A DNA stretch of 61,076 bases from an uncultured Clostridia bacterium (GTDB taxonomy: Bacteria; Bacillota; Clostridia; Oscillospirales; CAG-272), in assembly GCA_947624995.1 (NCBI GenBank), contig CANQMS010000012.1, positions 1 through 61,076 of the forward strand, written 5' to 3'. The position numbers and the translations under genes are program-made. Each line of letters starts with the position of its first letter. The first letter of the stretch is position 1. Shown here piece after piece: positions 1 through 8,219 of the stretch. The notes beneath the pieces are model-generated. The model saw only the letters and a list, made by a program, of their open reading frames with translations. It was not told where the DNA came from and did no database searches.

Positions 1-239
1 GACCGATGCCGGCAGCGAGCACAAAAAGACGTGCAGCGTCTGCGGATATACGGAGACCGCCGCGCACAGCTTCGGCGCGTGGATAAAGACGAAGGACGGG
101 CATAAGCGCACGTGCGCCGACTGCGGCGCCGTCGATGAAGGCAAGCATACCTTCGGCAATTGGACCGATGCCGGCAGCGAGCACAAAAAGACGTGCAGCG
201 TCTGCGGATATACGGAGACCGCCGCGCACAGCTTCGGCG
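1..239 (+). repeat. Near-identical 162-bp tandem repeat inside the surface-protein gene
   Basis: Bases 1-77 and 163-239 are identical over about 77 bp (starting GACCGATGCCGGCAGCGAGC), a 162-bp period or 54 codons. More diverged half-units lie between and after them. Such nucleotide-level identity points to recent duplication or gene conversion, and the array probably continues upstream of the window. Confidence 0.85.
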
Positions 240-637
240 ATTGGACGGTGACAAAGGACGGGCATGAGCGCACGTGCGCCGACTGCGGCGCCGCTATGTC
301 GGGCGCACACGAATACGGCACATGGACCGATGCGAAGGACGGTAAAAATCATACGCACACATGCTCCGTTTGCGGCGATAAGGCGGAGGAGGGGCACACA
401 TATAAGGACGGCGCCTGCACGGTTTGCGGCGCAAAGGATCCGAGCTACGTGCCTCCGACGCCCGACACGACGGACACCGATAAGCCCGGCGCCGGCACAG
501 ATACGAACACACCGGGCACCGGATCCGTTCCGCCTCAGACATCAGACGGTACGGGCGTGACCTTGTGGATAGTCCTTTTGGCAGTGTCTGTCGCGGGAGC
601 GGCATCGGCGATCCTCGCTTCTAAGAAAAGGATCTGA
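2..637 (+). CDS. C-terminal part of a repetitive Cys-rich, probably cell-wall-anchored protein
   Basis: The frame is open from the first base of the window, so the gene begins upstream and only about 211 codons are visible. The protein is built from ~27-residue units of the form W-x-G-x-H-x-C-x2-CG-x-H-x-FG, each with a CxxC pair, arranged as 54-residue double units. A Thr/Pro/Gly-rich linker follows, then PPQTSDGTG, a hydrophobic stretch (TLWIVLLAVSVAGAASAIL) and a basic tail ASKKRI. That tail has the layout of a sortase sorting signal, with PQTSD in place of LPXTG. The CxxC/His pattern suggests metal binding or disulfides, but function is unknown. A surface protein is likely; the exact sortase signal is an inference. 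Confidence 0.75.
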   Translation, partial: TDAGSEHKKTCSVCGYTETAAHSFGAWIKTKDGHKRTCADCGAVDEGKHTFGNWTDAGSEHKKTCSVCGYTETAAHSFGDWTVTKDGHERTCADCGAAMSGAHEYGTWTDAKDGKNHTHTCSVCGDKAEEGHTYKDGACTVCGAKDPSYVPPTPDTTDTDKPGAGTDTNTPGTGSVPPQTSDGTGVTLWIVLLAVSVAGAASAILASKKRI

Positions 638-730
638 GCGGGCATGCCCTGCGGTAGGGATCACAGATCGGCGAAGCCGCAAAGCGGCGAAACGGCGAAT
701 AGGATTTGCGCTCCCGAATAAATAAAAATG

Positions 731-781
731 AAAAGATCATGGGACAGCGGCGCTCGGGCGCACGGTCCCATGATCTTTTTT
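731..781. terminator. Bidirectional intrinsic terminator
   Basis: A perfect 15-bp inverted repeat (AAAAGATCATGGGAC at 731-745, complement at 765-779) with A/T runs on both sides lies between two convergent genes: the surface protein and the uxuB-like gene. It can terminate transcription in both directions. Confidence 0.85.
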
Positions 782-797
782 CCTTTATGTATTCCGC

Positions 798-2342
798 TTA
801 CTCCGCGTGCTCTCCGAGCACTTCGTGAAGCGTTTTTCTTACGGCTCCGGGCGAAAAGACCATTTTCCCGAAGTAGTCTGCTACGCGGGGGAACAGCGGC
901 GTTTTTGTGACGTCGAGCCCGAAAACGGAGGCGTCCGATAAGATCGGGGCGAGCGCTCCCGTGAAGTCTCCGCTGTCGCCGAGGCCTATATCGGCGAGGT
1001 GCGCGCGCATCTCGTCATAGCGCGGATCGCTGCTCGGAGTGAACGGCGCGCCGCCGTCGTCAACGGCGAGCAGATAGCGGCACCATCCCGCATATACGAG
1101 CGGGACGGCGACGAGCGTCTCGGTCGGCAGCCCGCGGGATATATATTCACGGACGGTCTGCCCGAAGCGGACGGAGAGCTTTTGCGATGTGTCGGTCGCG
1201 ATCCTCTGCGGCGTATCGGGCATGAACGGGTTCGGGAGCCTCACGTTGACGACCTCGTCGATGAACGCGCGCGGCGAGATTATCCCCGGGTCCGTGACGA
1301 CGGGCAGCCCCTCAACGTATCCGAGGCGGCGTATTAGCGCCGAAAGGTCGGGGTCCGCGACCTCGCTGCTGATGAGCGTGTAGCCTAAAAGGCAGCCGAA
1401 GACGGCGAGCGCGGTGTGCAAGGGGTTCAGACAAGTCGAGACCTTCATGCGCTCCGTCTTAAAGACCGTTTCGCGGTCGGTGAAGATGACGCCGACGCGG
1501 TCGAGCGGCGGACGCCCGGCGGGGAATTTGTCCTCGACTACGAGGTATTCGGGCGCCTCGGCGTTGACGAACGGCGCTATGTATGTGTGCTTTTCGGTCA
1601 CGACCGTGTCCGTGTCGCAGAAACCGTCGGCGCGCAGCATCCCGGCGATTCTTTCGTCCGGGCGCGGCGTGATCTTGTCTATCATCGAGCACGGGAAGCT
1701 GACGCACCCTTCGTCCGTGAGCCAGTCTGCAAACGGCTGCGGCAGCGCGCCGCGTGCGATCCATCCGCGCGCATAGGCGAGGACTGCGGCACGGAGCCTG
1801 TCCCCGTTGCCGGAGCAGTTGTCCATCGAGAGCAGCGCTATCGGCGGTGCGCCGGCGCCGAATCTTTCATAGAGCAGATACGTGAGCTGCCCCATGAAGC
1901 TGTACGCGTCCGAAGGCGAGCGCTCAAGGTCCGGTATTTCGTCCGGTATCGCGTAGCCCTTCTCCGTTATCGTGAAGCTGACGAGGTGCAGGGAGGGGGA
2001 TCTGAAAATTTCCTTCAAGCGCGGGATGCTGTCCGCAGCATAGAGCGATTCGGCGACGCAGCCGATGGGGGTCTTTTTCACCGTACCGTCGCCGCAGAGC
2101 GTCACGAGCAGCGACAGGTCATCGTGCGGGCGGTAGATCTTCTCGATTATTTCGGGGTCGAAACCCTCGGCGGCGATTATACCGCGGTCGGTCAGCCCGT
2201 CCCCGAGCATACGCTCTGCGAGCGTACACGGGAACGCGCGGAATATGTTCCCCGCGCCGAAATGGAGCCACTCGGGCTCCTCCCGCGTCTTCTTTCTCAT
2301 TGCCTCGCGGTCGTACGGAAATTTCATGTCCCGGAGCGTCAT
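798..2342 (-). CDS. uxuB: Mannitol dehydrogenase family oxidoreductase (D-mannonate/fructuronate type)
   Basis: 514 residues, the usual length for the polyol-specific long-chain dehydrogenase family. The N-terminal Rossmann segment contains WLHFGAGNIFRAF. Further on are a CSMIDKITPRP segment (family CSMVDRITPRP) and the catalytic-lysine region ERMKVSTCLNPLHTALA, matching the K-x4-N-x2-H pattern. The family oxidises or reduces C2/C5 hydroxyls of mannitol, fructuronate, tagaturonate or mannonate with NAD(P). A UxuB role in hexuronate breakdown is most likely, but no other uxu/kdg gene is visible, so the substrate is inferred. The start is preceded by an AGAGGTA ribosome binding site. It lies 31 bp downstream of greA and may be the last gene of that operon. 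Confidence 0.8.
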   Translation of the reverse strand: MTLRDMKFPYDREAMRKKTREEPEWLHFGAGNIFRAFPCTLAERMLGDGLTDRGIIAAEGFDPEIIEKIYRPHDDLSLLVTLCGDGTVKKTPIGCVAESLYAADSIPRLKEIFRSPSLHLVSFTITEKGYAIPDEIPDLERSPSDAYSFMGQLTYLLYERFGAGAPPIALLSMDNCSGNGDRLRAAVLAYARGWIARGALPQPFADWLTDEGCVSFPCSMIDKITPRPDERIAGMLRADGFCDTDTVVTEKHTYIAPFVNAEAPEYLVVEDKFPAGRPPLDRVGVIFTDRETVFKTERMKVSTCLNPLHTALAVFGCLLGYTLISSEVADPDLSALIRRLGYVEGLPVVTDPGIISPRAFIDEVVNVRLPNPFMPDTPQRIATDTSQKLSVRFGQTVREYISRGLPTETLVAVPLVYAGWCRYLLAVDDGGAPFTPSSDPRYDEMRAHLADIGLGDSGDFTGALAPILSDASVFGLDVTKTPLFPRVADYFGKMVFSPGAVRKTLHEVLGEHAE

Positions 2343-2373
2343 GTGATTTACCTCTTATAAGATGTTGAACGTT

Positions 2374-2874
2374 TTAATATTTCGCGATCGGAAGCGAGTC
2401 GTCGTCCTGTCCCTTTTTCACCGATACGATCTTTATCGGATATGTGATCCCGTCCCTGACGTGAACGGTCACGGTCTCGCCCGCCCTGCGCCCGAGGACC
2501 GCCTTCCCGACGGGGGATTCCTTCGATATGCAGTCGTTGAAGACGTCGCGGCGCAGCGTTGTCACTATGCGGATCACGCGCGTCTCGTCGTCCTCCGGGT
2601 AGTATACGGTCACCTCGTCGAACAGACCGACAACGCCGTCCGCAGAATCCGTTTTGATCACGACTGCGGTGCGGATCATGTTTTCAAGATATCGGATGCG
2701 GCTGTTGTTCTTGTTCATTTCACGCTTTGCGGAGCGGTACTCGTCGTTCTCGGAGAGGTCTCCGAGCTCGCGCGCGGCGCGCACGTTTTCCCGCAGCTTT
2801 GCCCGGGCGGCGACCCTTTCGTCGATCTCCGCGCGCATCTTTTTGATATCCACTTCAGTCAGCTCGTTGTGCAT
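2374..2874 (-). CDS. greA: GreA/GreB-type transcript cleavage factor
   Basis: 166 residues. An N-terminal coiled coil (residues ~1-75) carries the hallmark LGDLSENDEYRSAK with the acidic tip that enters the RNA polymerase secondary channel. The C-terminal FKBP-like domain ends with the conserved ISKESPVGKAVLG loop. The factor rescues backtracked polymerase by stimulating transcript cleavage. It is preceded by GGGA/GGAG and starts 11 bp after the acyl-carrier-like gene, so it is probably co-transcribed with it and with the transglutaminase-like lipoprotein. That is an unusual neighbourhood for greA. Confidence 0.9.
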   Translation of the reverse strand: MHNELTEVDIKKMRAEIDERVAARAKLRENVRAARELGDLSENDEYRSAKREMNKNNSRIRYLENMIRTAVVIKTDSADGVVGLFDEVTVYYPEDDETRVIRIVTTLRRDVFNDCISKESPVGKAVLGRRAGETVTVHVRDGITYPIKIVSVKKGQDDDSLPIAKY

Positions 2875-2885
2875 TCTCCGTCCCT

Positions 2886-3125
2886 CTATTCGCTGTCCTG
2901 CTCGTCGGAGAGCTCCGTCACGAGGTTATAGATCGCCTCGGCGGAGTTGAAATTCTCCGGCGTGACCATGTCGGGCGTCACGTCGACGCCGAAATTGTCT
3001 TTTATGTCCGATATGAGCGATTCGATGTCGGCGTCGTCGAGGATCCCGTCCGTCAGGAGCGAATCCTCCTCCTCAAAGTCGATATCCTCGTGCAGGTTCT
3101 GTAAAAGCTCGATAATAATGTCCAT
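2886..3125 (-). CDS. Acyl-carrier-protein-like protein lacking the phosphopantetheine serine
   Basis: 79 residues from the start at 3125, which has AAAGGG eight bases upstream. A longer reading from 3176 is possible and would overlap the upstream stop as TGATG. The fold and spacing match the small carrier-protein family: an acidic helix 1, then TDGILDDADIESL, then VTPENFNSAEAIYNLV. In the family the helix-2 motif reads GILDS(F/L)D with the serine that accepts 4'-phosphopantetheine. Here that position is Asp31, so the protein cannot be primed in the standard way. It may be a scaffold, a degenerate carrier or a regulatory homologue. No ligase, dlt or synthase gene is adjacent. Confidence 0.7.
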   Translation of the reverse strand: MDIIIELLQNLHEDIDFEEEDSLLTDGILDDADIESLISDIKDNFGVDVTPDMVTPENFNSAEAIYNLVTELSDEQDSE

Positions 3126-3175
3126 AAAGAATTCCCTTTCGGATGTGTCAATATGCTTCCGGGTCTCGGGCGGCA

Positions 3176-4657
3176 TCAGTCGTCCCCGCCGTCTTTGTAA
3201 TAGGAGGAGGAGCCGCGCGTCGGGTACTTGGACCGGTCGTATCTGTAATAGTATTCTATGTTGTACTGTGTGCAGTATGCATCAAGCTCCGCGTCCGTCC
3301 TCATGAACGGCTCGTAGCTGCGCCCGGTCGGCGTCGGGTCGAAGTGGTAAAAGCCGTCTCCGATGTCAACAAGGAGCCAGTAGTGCGCGCTCTCGCCGCT
3401 GTATATGAGCCGCTCGATCTGCCTGTTGCTTATCCCCGCGGTATTGAGCAGGGCGCGGGCGGCGCACATGCGCACAAAGCTGTCGCCCGTCCTGTCGAGA
3501 AGACCCGCATAAGCCGCGCCGGTAGGATCGGTAGTGTCATACGGCGTATCGGACGCGGATATCCTGTCGCGCGTCCATTTGAATATGGCGTACGCGATGT
3601 CCCATTTCGTCATGTCGCCGGAGGTGTGTATGCTGCCGTCGTATATCTCCTTCGCGAGCTTTTCGACGTCGGCTTCCGTTACCTTCGGCTTTTCAACGAT
3701 GTATACGGTGGCGTGAACGACCGTCTTGTTGCCGGAGGTGTCGGAGGCGCTGTACGTTATTTCGTATGAGCCGATGACGTTCGTGTTGACGCGGCTGACA
3801 TCGACCTCGAGGTGCGGGACCTCGCCCGAATCGTCTGTGACCGTAATGCCGTCGCGGTACTTAGGCGACGTTCCGACATAGGCGGTGATGTCCCGGACGC
3901 CGTGGATCTCCGGCGCGATCGTGTCGACGGCGCACGTTGCGAGCGAGGAGATCTCCGCCGTGTTGCCCGCTTCGTCCGTGAGGATTATGACGACGGGGAC
4001 GTCGACCGTCGTGTTGAAATCGTATTCTTCCTTGAAGGTGCAGGCGACGGAGGTCGCATCCTTTATATCCGCGACGAAGTCTTCCGCACGCGGCGTCCCT
4101 GTCTGAGCCGTGATATGGACGGTGACGGGGGAGGCGACGGGCGGCGTCGTGTCCTCGAGTATGAGGGACGAATATTCAAGCATGCCGTCGACGAGGATGC
4201 CTATCTTGTATGTCCCGATGCCGTATGACGCAACGGTCAGCGGGTCGTCGAATTCAAAGACGCGCCCGCGGTACGAATCTATGTCCGTGTTTATGAATTT
4301 TTCGACTGTCACCGGGTTGCCGATCTCGATGCGGACCGAGTCGCGCAGATAGGAGCGGACGGTGTATGTACAGCGGTGAGTACGCTCGAACCCGTGCCCG
4401 TCCGTGACCGTCACCGAGACGTCGTGCGGACCCGGTTCGTCTGTCGGCGCCGCTTCGTTTATGGTGACGTCGTATTCCGAGCGCGTGAAGGCGGAGGTTA
4501 TTATGAAATCCTCGCCGCTGAGCACCGTCCCGGGGTCGACGACGGGTGAGATGATCTTGTAGTCGTCGCCCTTGCTGCCGCCGCACGATACGAGCGCCGC
4601 GGCAAAGATCAGAACGAGCGCCGAAACAAAGAGCTTCGATATATTCCTGAAAGACAT
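3176..4657 (-). CDS. Lipoprotein with a C-terminal transglutaminase-like domain
   Basis: 493 residues from the start at 4657, which follows GGGAGG. The N-terminus is a lipoprotein signal peptide (SALVLIFAAALVSCGG, acylated Cys in the VSC box), so the protein should sit on the outer face of the membrane. The middle holds two or three Ig/Big-like beta repeats with DTTPP/DTIAPEI and DTSGN motifs. The C-terminal ~160 residues have a complete transglutaminase-type triad: Cys in VRMCAARALLNTAGI, His in SAHYWLLV and Asp in HFDPTP. This suggests a protease or crosslinking role on the cell surface; the substrate is unknown. It heads the operon with the acyl-carrier-like gene and greA. Confidence 0.8.
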   Translation of the reverse strand: MSFRNISKLFVSALVLIFAAALVSCGGSKGDDYKIISPVVDPGTVLSGEDFIITSAFTRSEYDVTINEAAPTDEPGPHDVSVTVTDGHGFERTHRCTYTVRSYLRDSVRIEIGNPVTVEKFINTDIDSYRGRVFEFDDPLTVASYGIGTYKIGILVDGMLEYSSLILEDTTPPVASPVTVHITAQTGTPRAEDFVADIKDATSVACTFKEEYDFNTTVDVPVVIILTDEAGNTAEISSLATCAVDTIAPEIHGVRDITAYVGTSPKYRDGITVTDDSGEVPHLEVDVSRVNTNVIGSYEITYSASDTSGNKTVVHATVYIVEKPKVTEADVEKLAKEIYDGSIHTSGDMTKWDIAYAIFKWTRDRISASDTPYDTTDPTGAAYAGLLDRTGDSFVRMCAARALLNTAGISNRQIERLIYSGESAHYWLLVDIGDGFYHFDPTPTGRSYEPFMRTDAELDAYCTQYNIEYYYRYDRSKYPTRGSSSYYKDGGDD

Positions 4658-4694
4658 GATGCCTCCCGATCTTGTCGTTGTCTGCGCAAAATAC

Positions 4695-4723
4695 AGTATA
4701 ACATAAACTTCCGCCGTTGTCAC
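4695..4723 (-). promoter_or_regulatory. Sigma-A promoter of the lipoprotein-ACP-greA-uxuB run
   Basis: On the minus strand, GTGACA (-35) and TATACT (-10) are separated by 17 bp, about 38 bp upstream of the lipoprotein start. The element lies back to back with the rbfA promoter. Confidence 0.75.
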
Positions 4724-4767
4724 TATGATATTTAAATTTTCCGCGCGGTCCGAGCGCAAAATAGTTG

Positions 4768-4796
4768 TTGAAAGCAGCGCTCTTTTGCTGTATAAT
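4768..4796 (+). promoter_or_regulatory. Sigma-A promoter of the rbfA-truB operon
   Basis: TTGAAA (4768-4773), a 17-bp spacer and TATAAT (4791-4796), about 55 bp upstream of the rbfA start. Confidence 0.85.
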
Positions 4797-4851
4797 AACC
4801 GATGAGAGCGTTCTTTTGACAGTAAACGATGCAGCGAAAGGAAGCGTCTTT

Positions 4852-5277
4852 ATGGCAAATTACAGACAGAACAAGATCAACAGCGCGGTCGAATGCGAGA
4901 TGGCGTCGATTCTGCGCGAAATAAAGGATCCGCGCGTCGCGGACGCGTTTGTGACGATAACGGCGGCACGCGTATCCGCGGACCTGAAATACTGCAAGCT
5001 GTATTATTCGTCGCTCACGGGCGACAAAAAGGAGATCGGAGCGGGGCTCCGCTCCGCCTCCGGATTTATACGTTCGAGGCTTGCCGAGCGGCTGAACCTG
5101 CGAATAACGCCGGAGCTGACGTTTGAGGCGGACGGTTCGATCGAGCACGGGGCGCATATTGCCGAGGTGCTGCGCGGGATCGAGGAGGAGCGCCGCGAAA
5201 GAGAATCCGCGGGCGGAAGCAGAACCGATGAGACCGGCGAAAAGGACGAAAACGGCGGGAATGGCGAAGATGAATGA
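4852..5277 (+). CDS. rbfA: Ribosome-binding factor A
   Basis: 141 residues. The N-terminus NYRQNKINSAVECEMASIL and the core (KDPRVADAFVTITAARVSADLKYCKLYYS) are typical of the KH-like RbfA fold that matures the 16S rRNA 5' end in the 30S subunit. The start at 4852 follows GAAAGGAAG; upstream ATGs would add a non-family leader that overlaps the promoter. The tail (residues ~115-141) is Glu/Gly/Arg-rich and unstructured. The stop overlaps the DHH phosphoesterase start. In Firmicutes rbfA commonly precedes nrnA and truB, as here. Confidence 0.92.
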   Translation: MANYRQNKINSAVECEMASILREIKDPRVADAFVTITAARVSADLKYCKLYYSSLTGDKKEIGAGLRSASGFIRSRLAERLNLRITPELTFEADGSIEHGAHIAEVLRGIEEERRERESAGGSRTDETGEKDENGGNGEDE

Positions 5278-6286
5278 AAATGAATATAAATCGTTAACAG
5301 AGCGCGAGGCGGCGGAAATTCTCGCGGGGATGACCGCCGGGCGCGTCGACATAGTGTCGCACACGTCGCCGGACGCCGACACCCTCGGCAGCGCGCTCGC
5401 GCTCGCGGCAGTCATAAACGAAAACGGCGGCGACGCCGAGGTCGTGTGCTCGGACCGCGTGCCCGAGTATCTCTGCTTCCTGACGGAGGGCGTGTGCATC
5501 CGCAGCACGCTGCGGGAAGGCGCGCGCCGCGTCTCTGCGGACGTTGCCTCCCCATCTCAGCTCGGAGCATTCGAACGGGATGCGGGGACGTTCTCTCTCA
5601 TGCTCGACCATCACGGTACGGGAGAGGCGTTCGCCGACAACGTGACGGAGCCGGGCGCGGCGGCGTGCGGCGAGGTCGTTTTCCGCATCGTCGAAATACT
5701 CGTGTCCGAATACGGGATGAGGGTGCCGAGGTGCGTTTACTCGTATATATACGCTGCAATCAGCGGAGACACGGGCAGTTTCCGGTTCTCGAACACGACG
5801 GCGGAGACGCACCGCATCGCGGCGCGCCTGCACGAGGAGGGAGCCGACACGGTCCGCATAGCGCACAATCTGCACGCGGTCAAGACGCTCGGCGAGATCG
5901 CGGCGCTGAAGCTCGGGCTTACAAATATGAAGCTTCTTTGCGGCGGCAGGCTGGCGATGACGTCGGCGACGCTGCCGGAGATGAAGGCGTGCGGCATCAA
6001 AGACGGCGATTTTTCGGAGGCGGACGAGATGAGATCCGTGCTCGGAGTTTATGTCGGAGTGTCGCTGCGGGAGAGCGAGCCCGGCGTCTGGCGCGCGTCA
6101 ACGCGTGCGAACAACGGCATAGACTGCGCTGCGGTCTGCGCCGGGTTCGGCGGCGGCGGTCACAGGGAAGCCGCCGGATGCACGCTGCGCGGCGTCGACA
6201 GGGACGGCGCGGAGGCTGCCATGGCGGAGGCATTCGGCAGGGCGATCGCGGAATTCGGATCGGACAAGAAAGAAAAAGATGAATGA
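5270..6286 (+). CDS. nrnA: DHH/DHHA1 phosphoesterase (NrnA-type nanoRNase/pAp phosphatase)
   Basis: 338 residues from ATG 5270 (5261 is an alternative). The DHH domain shows SHTSPDADTLGSALAL near residue 30 and LDHHGTGEAFADN with the DHH motif. The C-terminal DHHA1 domain ends in GFGGGGHREAAGC. The family degrades short oligoribonucleotides and dephosphorylates pAp using Mn2+; some relatives hydrolyse cyclic dinucleotides. The gene overlaps rbfA by 8 bp and truB by 8 bp, so translation is probably coupled. Orthology to NrnA is supported by the rbfA-nrnA-truB order. Confidence 0.88.
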   Translation: MNENEYKSLTEREAAEILAGMTAGRVDIVSHTSPDADTLGSALALAAVINENGGDAEVVCSDRVPEYLCFLTEGVCIRSTLREGARRVSADVASPSQLGAFERDAGTFSLMLDHHGTGEAFADNVTEPGAAACGEVVFRIVEILVSEYGMRVPRCVYSYIYAAISGDTGSFRFSNTTAETHRIAARLHEEGADTVRIAHNLHAVKTLGEIAALKLGLTNMKLLCGGRLAMTSATLPEMKACGIKDGDFSEADEMRSVLGVYVGVSLRESEPGVWRASTRANNGIDCAAVCAGFGGGGHREAAGCTLRGVDRDGAEAAMAEAFGRAIAEFGSDKKEKDE

Positions 6287-7151
6287 GAGCGGATATGCAG
6301 GCGCCGTCGTGGTCGACAAGCCCGCGGGGTGGACGTCGTTCGACGTCGTCGCGAAGCTTCGGCGCGCGTACGGGACGCGGCAGATAGGGCATACGGGGAC
6401 GCTTGACCCGATGGCGACGGGAGTTCTCGTCGTGCTCGTCGGCAGGGCGGCGAAGGCGGCGGAATTCGTGTCCGCCGGGAGAAAGCTTTACGAGGCGCGC
6501 ATACGGCTCGGCGTCGTGACCGACACGGAGGACATAACGGGCGAGGTGCTCGAACAGAAAGCCGTCGATGTGCCTGAGGCGGCGGTGCGTGCGGCGGCGG
6601 AGAGCTTTCTCGGGGAATATATGCAGACGCCGCCGATGTATTCGGCGCTGAAGCGCGGCGGCGAAAAGCTCGTCGACCTCGCGAGGCGCGGGATAACGGT
6701 CGAGCGTGAACCGAGGCGCGTGCGGATATATTCGATATCCGTCGGGAGAACGGAGAGGGCGGATGAGTTTTCGCTCACGGTCGGCTGTTCCGGCGGGACA
6801 TATATCAGGACGCTGTGCGCCGACATCGGGGAAAAGCTCGGCTGCGGAGGCTGCATGTCGTCGCTGAGGCGGCTCGAAACGTGCGGATTTTCCGTCTCCG
6901 ACGCTCATACGATAGAGGAGATAACGTCGTCTCCGGAGTCTTACATAATGCCGACGGAGCGTCTGTTTGACAGTCTGCCGGCGCTGACGCTCGACGCGGA
7001 CGGTGAGCGCCGCATCAGGTGCGGGCAGCGCGTGAGGGCGGACGGCTTCGGCGACGGGGAACGCGTCAGAATCCGCGGAGAGGGAGGCTTTTTTGCGCTC
7101 GGGGAGACGGAGGGCGGTCAGGCGCGCTCCGTCAAACTGTTCGTTCTGTGA
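6279..7151 (+). CDS. truB: tRNA pseudouridine-55 synthase
   Basis: 290 residues. The catalytic segment GHTGTLDPMATGVL carries the essential Asp of the pseudouridine synthase fold, preceded by the family opening VVDKPAGWTSFDVV. Conserved motifs KLYEARIRLGVVTDTED and CSGGTYIRTLCADIGEKLG follow. The protein modifies U55 in the T-loop of tRNAs. The C-terminal ~60 residues form a short PUA-like extension. The start overlaps the upstream stop. Confidence 0.95.
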   Translation: MNESGYAGAVVVDKPAGWTSFDVVAKLRRAYGTRQIGHTGTLDPMATGVLVVLVGRAAKAAEFVSAGRKLYEARIRLGVVTDTEDITGEVLEQKAVDVPEAAVRAAAESFLGEYMQTPPMYSALKRGGEKLVDLARRGITVEREPRRVRIYSISVGRTERADEFSLTVGCSGGTYIRTLCADIGEKLGCGGCMSSLRRLETCGFSVSDAHTIEEITSSPESYIMPTERLFDSLPALTLDADGERRIRCGQRVRADGFGDGERVRIRGEGGFFALGETEGGQARSVKLFVL

Positions 7152-7163
7152 AAGCGGTGGATC

Positions 7164-7994
7164 ATGTTCTATAAGGAAGAAAAAAACGGCACGGTAATAT
7201 ATAAGTCGACGGTCCTTGACGGCGTGCGTCACGGGTTCTCGACAAGGCTCGGCGGCGTATCGTCGGGACCTGCCGCGGGGCTCAATATGGGCTACGAGCG
7301 CGGCGACAGCGAAGAAAACGTCAATGAAAACAGGCGCATATTCGCCGCGGCGTGCGGGATCCCGGAGGGTAGCTTTGCCGGAATGCACGTGTTCGCGTCC
7401 GCAAAGCAGATACATTCGTGCCGCGTCGAATATGTGACTGCCGAGACGGCAGCCGGGGATTTTGCGTGCGACGGATTTGTCACGGACAGGGCAGGCGTGC
7501 CGCTCGCGGTCAAGTCGGCGGACTGCGTGCCGATACTGCTCTATGACGGCGGCGCCGGAGTTGCCGCGGCGGTCCACGCCGGGTGGCGCGGCACGGCGGG
7601 CGGCATAGCTTCCGTCGCCGTTGCGAGGATGTGTACTCTCGGCGCCGAGCCGCAGCGGATCAGGGCGGCGATCGGACCTGCGGTCTGCGGGGGGTGCTTT
7701 GCCGTCGGGGAGGACTTCGCGGAGCAGTTTTCGGCTCTGTCGGAGTCGTCGCCGGACGAAATAACGAGGGAGCACTCGGCGCGCCTCGCGGACGAATTTA
7801 TAGTGCGCGGCGCGGACGGCAGGCTTCATTGCGACCTATGCTCCGTGAACGCGCGGCTGCTCAGTCTCGCCGGCGTTTCGCCGTCGCACATCGACCGCGC
7901 CGATATATGCACAAAGGAGCATAAAGACGAGTTCTGGTCGCACCGCAGGGACGGTGATGCGCGCGGCGTCATGGCTGCTGCGATAATGCTCTGA
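7164..7994 (+). CDS. pgeF: Multicopper-oxidase-like purine nucleoside phosphorylase (YfiH/PgeF family)
   Basis: 276 residues. Family signatures are HGFSTRLGGVSSG, the zinc/copper ligand region KQIHSC, VKSADCVPILLYD and AVHAGWRGTAGG. The family was long annotated as a polyphenol oxidase/laccase domain; members have purine nucleoside phosphorylase and adenosine deaminase activity and have been linked to peptidoglycan editing. It lies 12 bp after truB, appears to be the last gene of the operon, and is followed by a hairpin terminator. Confidence 0.9.
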   Translation: MFYKEEKNGTVIYKSTVLDGVRHGFSTRLGGVSSGPAAGLNMGYERGDSEENVNENRRIFAAACGIPEGSFAGMHVFASAKQIHSCRVEYVTAETAAGDFACDGFVTDRAGVPLAVKSADCVPILLYDGGAGVAAAVHAGWRGTAGGIASVAVARMCTLGAEPQRIRAAIGPAVCGGCFAVGEDFAEQFSALSESSPDEITREHSARLADEFIVRGADGRLHCDLCSVNARLLSLAGVSPSHIDRADICTKEHKDEFWSHRRDGDARGVMAAAIML

Positions 7995-8029
7995 GGCGCC
8001 CGTCACAAACAATTCACGAAAATTTCGTC

Positions 8030-8068
8030 AAAAATCCTCCCCGGAGCACAAAAAGGGGAAGATTTTTT
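8030..8068 (+). terminator. Intrinsic terminator of the rbfA-pgeF operon
   Basis: AAAAATCCTCCCC (8030-8042) pairs with GGGGAAGATTTTT (8055-8067) with a single mismatch. The run of Ts lies 35-75 bp after the pgeF stop. Confidence 0.75.
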
Positions 8069-8155
8069 GTATGAACTGTGGTATAATACTCTCGCCGGTT
8101 TGCTTCGCAAACCCCGAAAGCTCCGCTTTCGGCAGGGCTTCGCCCTGAGCTCGGT

Positions 8156-8212
8156 ATTGACGGCTTCGCAAAAATGCCCTTGCAAGCAAGCATTTTTGCT
8201 CATGGTATAATG
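8156..8212 (+). repeat. 57-bp direct repeat, copy 1
   Basis: The unit runs from ATTGACGGCTTCGCAAAAAT to the TATAATG box. It matches 8309-8365 with one internal substitution. Inside, GCAAAAATGC and GCATTTTTGC form a 10-bp stem over a CTTGCAAG-containing loop, immediately followed by TGGTATAATG. Confidence 0.9.
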
Positions 8213-8219
8213 TCTTCGT

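Noticed and set aside
5997-7829. 610-codon open frame on the minus strand
   Set aside because: Antisense to nrnA, truB and pgeF, all of which have clear family motifs; Arg/Pro-rich with no recognisable domain.
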